Source: CAVRQM01 sp965246915 (GTDB taxonomy: Bacteria > Pseudomonadota > Alphaproteobacteria > Acetobacterales > Acetobacteraceae). Taken from it: a stretch of 64,000 bases of DNA. Below are positions 61,275-64,000 of the stretch, one piece after another (within the stretch, counting starts at the first letter, position 1; each line of letters opens with the position of its first letter). Below the pieces are notes generated by a model. It was not told where the DNA came from, did not search any database, and saw nothing but the letters and a program-made list of their open reading frames with translations. The position numbers and the translations under genes were made by a program. The stretch is taken from NCBI GenBank assembly GCA_965246915.1, contig CBDFGB010000028.1, forward strand, positions 1 through 64,000, in the 5' to 3' direction.

Positions 61275-62333
61275 ATGAAACTCGGTTTCGGGCTTTATCG
61301 ACACATGCTGGACGACGCGCATTTCGCCTTCGCCCGGCAATGCGGCGCCACCCACATCGTCGCCCACCTCTGCGACTATTTCCGCGGTGCCGACACGCCA
61401 GCGCGCGGCGATCAGCCGGTTGGCGACCTGCGCGGCTGGGGCGTTGCCGAAGGACGAATCTGGTCGGTTGACGAACTCCTCGCACTGCGCGAGGCGATGG
61501 CGCGGCACGATCTCGTCTTCCACGCGATCGAGAATTTCGATCCGGCGGTGTGGGACCACATCCTGTTCGACGGGCCGCGCCGGGAGGCGCAGATGGCCGG
61601 CGTCGAACAGCTCATCCGCAACGTGGGCGAGGCCGGCATTGCGGTGTTCGGCTACAATTTCAGCCTCGCGGGGGTCGCCGGTCGGGTCACCTCGCACGAG
61701 GCGCGCGGGGGCGCGCCGAGCGTCGGCCTCAACGGCCGCAACGCGGTGACGGACAGCCCGCTGCCAAACGGCATGGCCTGGAACATGGTCGTGGACGAGG
61801 CGGCAACCGGCCTTCGTCCGACCGTGTCATCCGAACAGCTTTGGGAGCGGCTGGACTGGTTCCTGACACGGGCGCTCCCGGTCGCGGAAGCGGCCGGTGT
61901 CGTTCTGGCCGCGCACCCCGACGACCCGCCGCTGGAGACGGTGCGCGGCCAGCCGCGCCTCGTGTGGCAGCCGCATCTGTTCCAGCGCTTGCTGGACCTG
62001 CACCCGAGCCGATCCAACGCGCTGGAATTCTGCGTCGGCACCACCGCCGAAATGAGCCAGGGCGACGTCTACGAAACGGTCCGCCGGCATGCGGAACAGG
62101 GCCGCATCGGCTATGTGCATCTGCGCAACGTGCGGGGTCGCGTGCCGCGCTACCACGAGACGTTCATCGACGAAGGCGACGTGGATATCGCTCGCGTCAT
62201 GCGCATCCTACGCGACGCGCGGTTCGACGGCGTGGTGATACCCGACCATGCGCCGCAGATGAGTTGCGCGGCACCCTGGCACGCCGGCATGGCCTTCGCG
62301 ATGGGCTACATCGCGGCACTGGCGGGGGACTGA
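61275..62333 (+). CDS. mannonate dehydratase family protein (UxuA-like)
   Basis: 352-residue TIM barrel: MKLGFGLYRHMLDDAHFAFARQCGATHIVAHL, IAVFGYNFSLAGVAGR, VLAAHPDDPPL (metal His/Asp), EFCVGTTAEMSQGDVYETVRR, YVHLRNVRGRVPRYHETFIDEGDVDIARVMRIL, VVIPDHAPQM. UxuA removes water from D-mannonate to give 2-keto-3-deoxygluconate. Family assignment is firm; the exact substrate may differ. ATG 61275, one base before rraA-like gene. Confidence 0.85.
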   Translation: MKLGFGLYRHMLDDAHFAFARQCGATHIVAHLCDYFRGADTPARGDQPVGDLRGWGVAEGRIWSVDELLALREAMARHDLVFHAIENFDPAVWDHILFDGPRREAQMAGVEQLIRNVGEAGIAVFGYNFSLAGVAGRVTSHEARGGAPSVGLNGRNAVTDSPLPNGMAWNMVVDEAATGLRPTVSSEQLWERLDWFLTRALPVAEAAGVVLAAHPDDPPLETVRGQPRLVWQPHLFQRLLDLHPSRSNALEFCVGTTAEMSQGDVYETVRRHAEQGRIGYVHLRNVRGRVPRYHETFIDEGDVDIARVMRILRDARFDGVVIPDHAPQMSCAAPWHAGMAFAMGYIAALAGD

Positions 62334-62334
62334 C

Positions 62335-62991
62335 ATGGACGATACGGAACTGTTCGCCGCCGTACGGCGCGAGTTGTTCGTGGCTGCCGTCGGCGACGTG
62401 CTCGACAAGATGGGACTGCTGCGACAATTCCTCCCGCCGCAGGTCAGGCCGATCGACCCGGCGATGGTCGTGCTCGGCCGCGCCATGCCGGTGCTGGAGG
62501 CCGATCTCGCCGACGGCGCGCCCGGCGAGTCGTTCGGCCTGATGTTCACCGCACTGGACGATCTGAAACCACACGAGGTGTATGTCTGCGCCGGCGCGTC
62601 GCCGCGCTACGCGCTCTGGGGCGGGCTGATGTCGACCCGCGCCATCGCCTGCGGCGCGGCGGGCGCGGTGCTGCACGGATATCATCGCGACACCCACGAG
62701 ATCCTCCAGGTCGGCTTCCCGGTCGCCTCGTTCGGCGGCTACGCGCAGGATCAGGCGCCGCGCGGCAAGGTCGTCGATTTTCGGGTGACGGTCGAAATCG
62801 ACGGGGTCGTCGTGGCGCCGGGCGACATCATCTACGGGGATCGCGACGGCGTCCTGGTCATTCCGTCACGCGCCGCGCCGGACGCCTTCGCCGGCGCGTT
62901 CGAGAAGGTGCGCGGTGAGGGCGAGGTGCTTCTCGCGCTGCGATCGGGCATGACCACGGCGGACGCTTTCGCGAAATTCGGCATCATGTGA
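62335..62991 (+). CDS. RraA/HMG-aldolase-like family protein
   Basis: 218-residue protein related to RraA and 4-hydroxy-4-methyl-2-oxoglutarate aldolase. VAAVGDVLDKMGLLRQFLPPQVRPI, VGFPVASFGGYAQDQAPRGKVVDF and GDIIYGDRDGVLVIPS carry the conserved Gly/Asp/Arg residues (GDRDGV). In catabolic clusters such proteins act as aldolases or dehydratases on oxo-acids. Starts two bases after the UxuA-like gene; likely the same operon. Confidence 0.82.
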   Translation: MDDTELFAAVRRELFVAAVGDVLDKMGLLRQFLPPQVRPIDPAMVVLGRAMPVLEADLADGAPGESFGLMFTALDDLKPHEVYVCAGASPRYALWGGLMSTRAIACGAAGAVLHGYHRDTHEILQVGFPVASFGGYAQDQAPRGKVVDFRVTVEIDGVVVAPGDIIYGDRDGVLVIPSRAAPDAFAGAFEKVRGEGEVLLALRSGMTTADAFAKFGIM

Positions 62992-63119
62992 TCAGCCGGG
63001 TCGAATGCCGGCCCACGGGTCGGGCCAAACGCCTGCCCGAGGACAGGGCACGGCCGCCTCGTGGCAAGAGCTCGAGTGCGGGTCGCCTGCAACCTCGTCA
63101 TCGCCTCGAACCCACCTCC

Positions 63120-64000
63120 TCACACCGTTTCGGTGACCTTACGCAATCCCGGTGGGCGGTCGGGGTCGCGGCCCGCGTCGCGCGCGGCCGCCTCGACGGC
63201 GAGATAGAAACTCACCAGCATCGGCAGCAGATCGGCGTCCGCCTGCATGGGCGGCACGACCGGCAGCGGAATCAGACCCGGACCGGACAGACCCGCCGCG
63301 AGCACCGGCACGCCGCCGCCGGCCAGATCGGCCAGCAAGGCGGCCGACCCGGCCCTGGCGGCGTCGGCCTGCACGAACGCCAGGACTGGAAACTCCGGCC
63401 CGGCCAGCGCGCGCGGCCCGTGCGACAACTCGGCCGAACTGTGGGCGATGCCGGTCACACCCGCCACCTCGGCCAGTTTCAGAGCCGCCTCGCTCGCCAC
63501 CGCCAGCCCTGGCCCCCGCGCCACGGTGAACAGCCGGTCGACCCGCCCCAGCACCTCCCGCAGTGCTGACCAGTCGAGCTGGGCCGCTGCGTCCAAGCGG
63601 TCCGGCAGCGCGTCCGCCGCCCGCGCCATCGACACGTCGCCGGTCCACAAGGCGGTCAGCGCGAGCCCGGCCGCCATGGAGGCGATCATCGTCTTGGTCG
63701 CCGCCACGCTGCGTTCCGGGCCGGCCGCAAGATCGAGCACCAGCTCGCACGCCATGGCGAGCGGCGACGATGTGTCGTTGACGATCGCCAGGGTGAGCGC
63801 GCCGCCCGACCGCGCCGCCTCGGCCTGCAGCACCAGATCGGGGCTGCGGCCGGACTGCGAAATCGCCACGAACAGCGTGCCTGCGAAGCGCTGAGTGCGA
63901 CCGTAGACGCTGGCCACCGACGGCATCGCGGCCGCGGCGATCACCCCCAGATCGCGCGCCAGCAGATAACGCAAGAAGGTCCCGGCATGGCCCGAACTGC
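63120..64000 (-). CDS. SIS-domain sugar isomerase (5' end outside window)
   Basis: C-terminal 290-odd residues visible. Two SIS domains as in GlmS isomerase: SQSGRSPDLVLQAEAARSGGALTLAIVND, SVAATKTMIASMAAG, ALKLAEVAGVTGIAHSSAELSHGPRAL. The open frame continues through SSGHAGTFLRYLLARDLG to the window edge, so the start lies beyond. Lacks the glutaminase part in view. Probably an amino-sugar or sugar-phosphate isomerase (AgaS/GlmS-like) belonging to the neighbouring catabolic genes. Confidence 0.83.
   Translation of the reverse strand, partial: SSGHAGTFLRYLLARDLGVIAAAAMPSVASVYGRTQRFAGTLFVAISQSGRSPDLVLQAEAARSGGALTLAIVNDTSSPLAMACELVLDLAAGPERSVAATKTMIASMAAGLALTALWTGDVSMARAADALPDRLDAAAQLDWSALREVLGRVDRLFTVARGPGLAVASEAALKLAEVAGVTGIAHSSAELSHGPRALAGPEFPVLAFVQADAARAGSAALLADLAGGGVPVLAAGLSGPGLIPLPVVPPMQADADLLPMLVSFYLAVEAAARDAGRDPDRPPGLRKVTETV

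Overview
The window is about 64 kb of GC-rich chromosome with dense, often overlapping genes. Family content points to an alphaproteobacterium: a DUF1013/TrcR regulator, a UPF0262 protein, DUF1192, FliX, DksA with a single zinc-ribbon cysteine, eukaryotic-type NADP isocitrate dehydrogenase, and the ilvB-miaA/serB neighbourhood. I lean towards the Rhodospirillales and relatives, but there is no rRNA or other clear taxonomic marker, so this is an inference from gene content. I saw no tRNA, rRNA or CRISPR array.

Layout. 1-16 kb is mostly housekeeping: comF (partial), a methyltransferase, small lipoproteins, pdxY with an SDR, rpmE, an hsp20 behind an apparent heat-shock promoter and ROSE-type RNA thermometer, trcR, two DUF465 genes, purE-purK, a decayed toxin-antitoxin pair, icd, mtnA-UPF0262 and DUF983. 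An Ala/Lys-rich histone H1-like gene lies at 15.8-16.6 kb. 16.7-21.8 kb is a six-gene, fully overlapping minus-strand operon: RibD-like reductase, zinc-less MDR dehydrogenase, a 6-pyruvoyltetrahydropterin-synthase homologue with altered active site, a GT4 glycosyltransferase, then otnK and otnC. 21.8-24.6 kb holds flagellar genes (flgN-like, flgJ-like, flgI, fliX) and dksA. 24.7-27.5 kb has a rhodanese, a cysteine synthase and two DUF2382 stress proteins.

27.6-32.3 kb is an amino-acid ABC transporter (two permeases, a binding protein, no ATPase in view) mixed with a zinc deacylase and a sarcosine-oxidase-like flavoenzyme. 34.1-39.7 kb is the complete urea transporter urtABCDE behind a sigma-54 promoter; the start codon of urtB lies inside a palindromic repeat. 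A HisKA_2 sensor kinase and an intact IS5-family element follow. 41.8-48.1 kb is a sugar uptake and catabolism operon (isomerase, ABC transporter, RpiR regulator, PfkB kinase) with a probable operator over its promoter. 48.2-50.9 kb has an M23 peptidase, a TPR/glycosyltransferase-like protein and an exported protein. 51-56.9 kb is ilvB-ilvN-(GIY-YIG)-ilvC, miaA and serB. The last part holds an EAL phosphodiesterase, a YaiI protein, an SDR, an ABC exporter and the start of another sugar-acid module (UxuA-like, RraA-like, SIS isomerase).

The strongest candidate for something undescribed is the pterin-like operon. The PTPS homologue keeps the pterin-anchoring Glu but lacks the catalytic Cys, the catalytic His and one zinc His. 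With a glycosyltransferase and two reductases beside it, this suggests a modified pterin or deazapurine-like metabolite. Three single-base insertions in purK and icd look like assembly errors or real lesions and should be resolved first.
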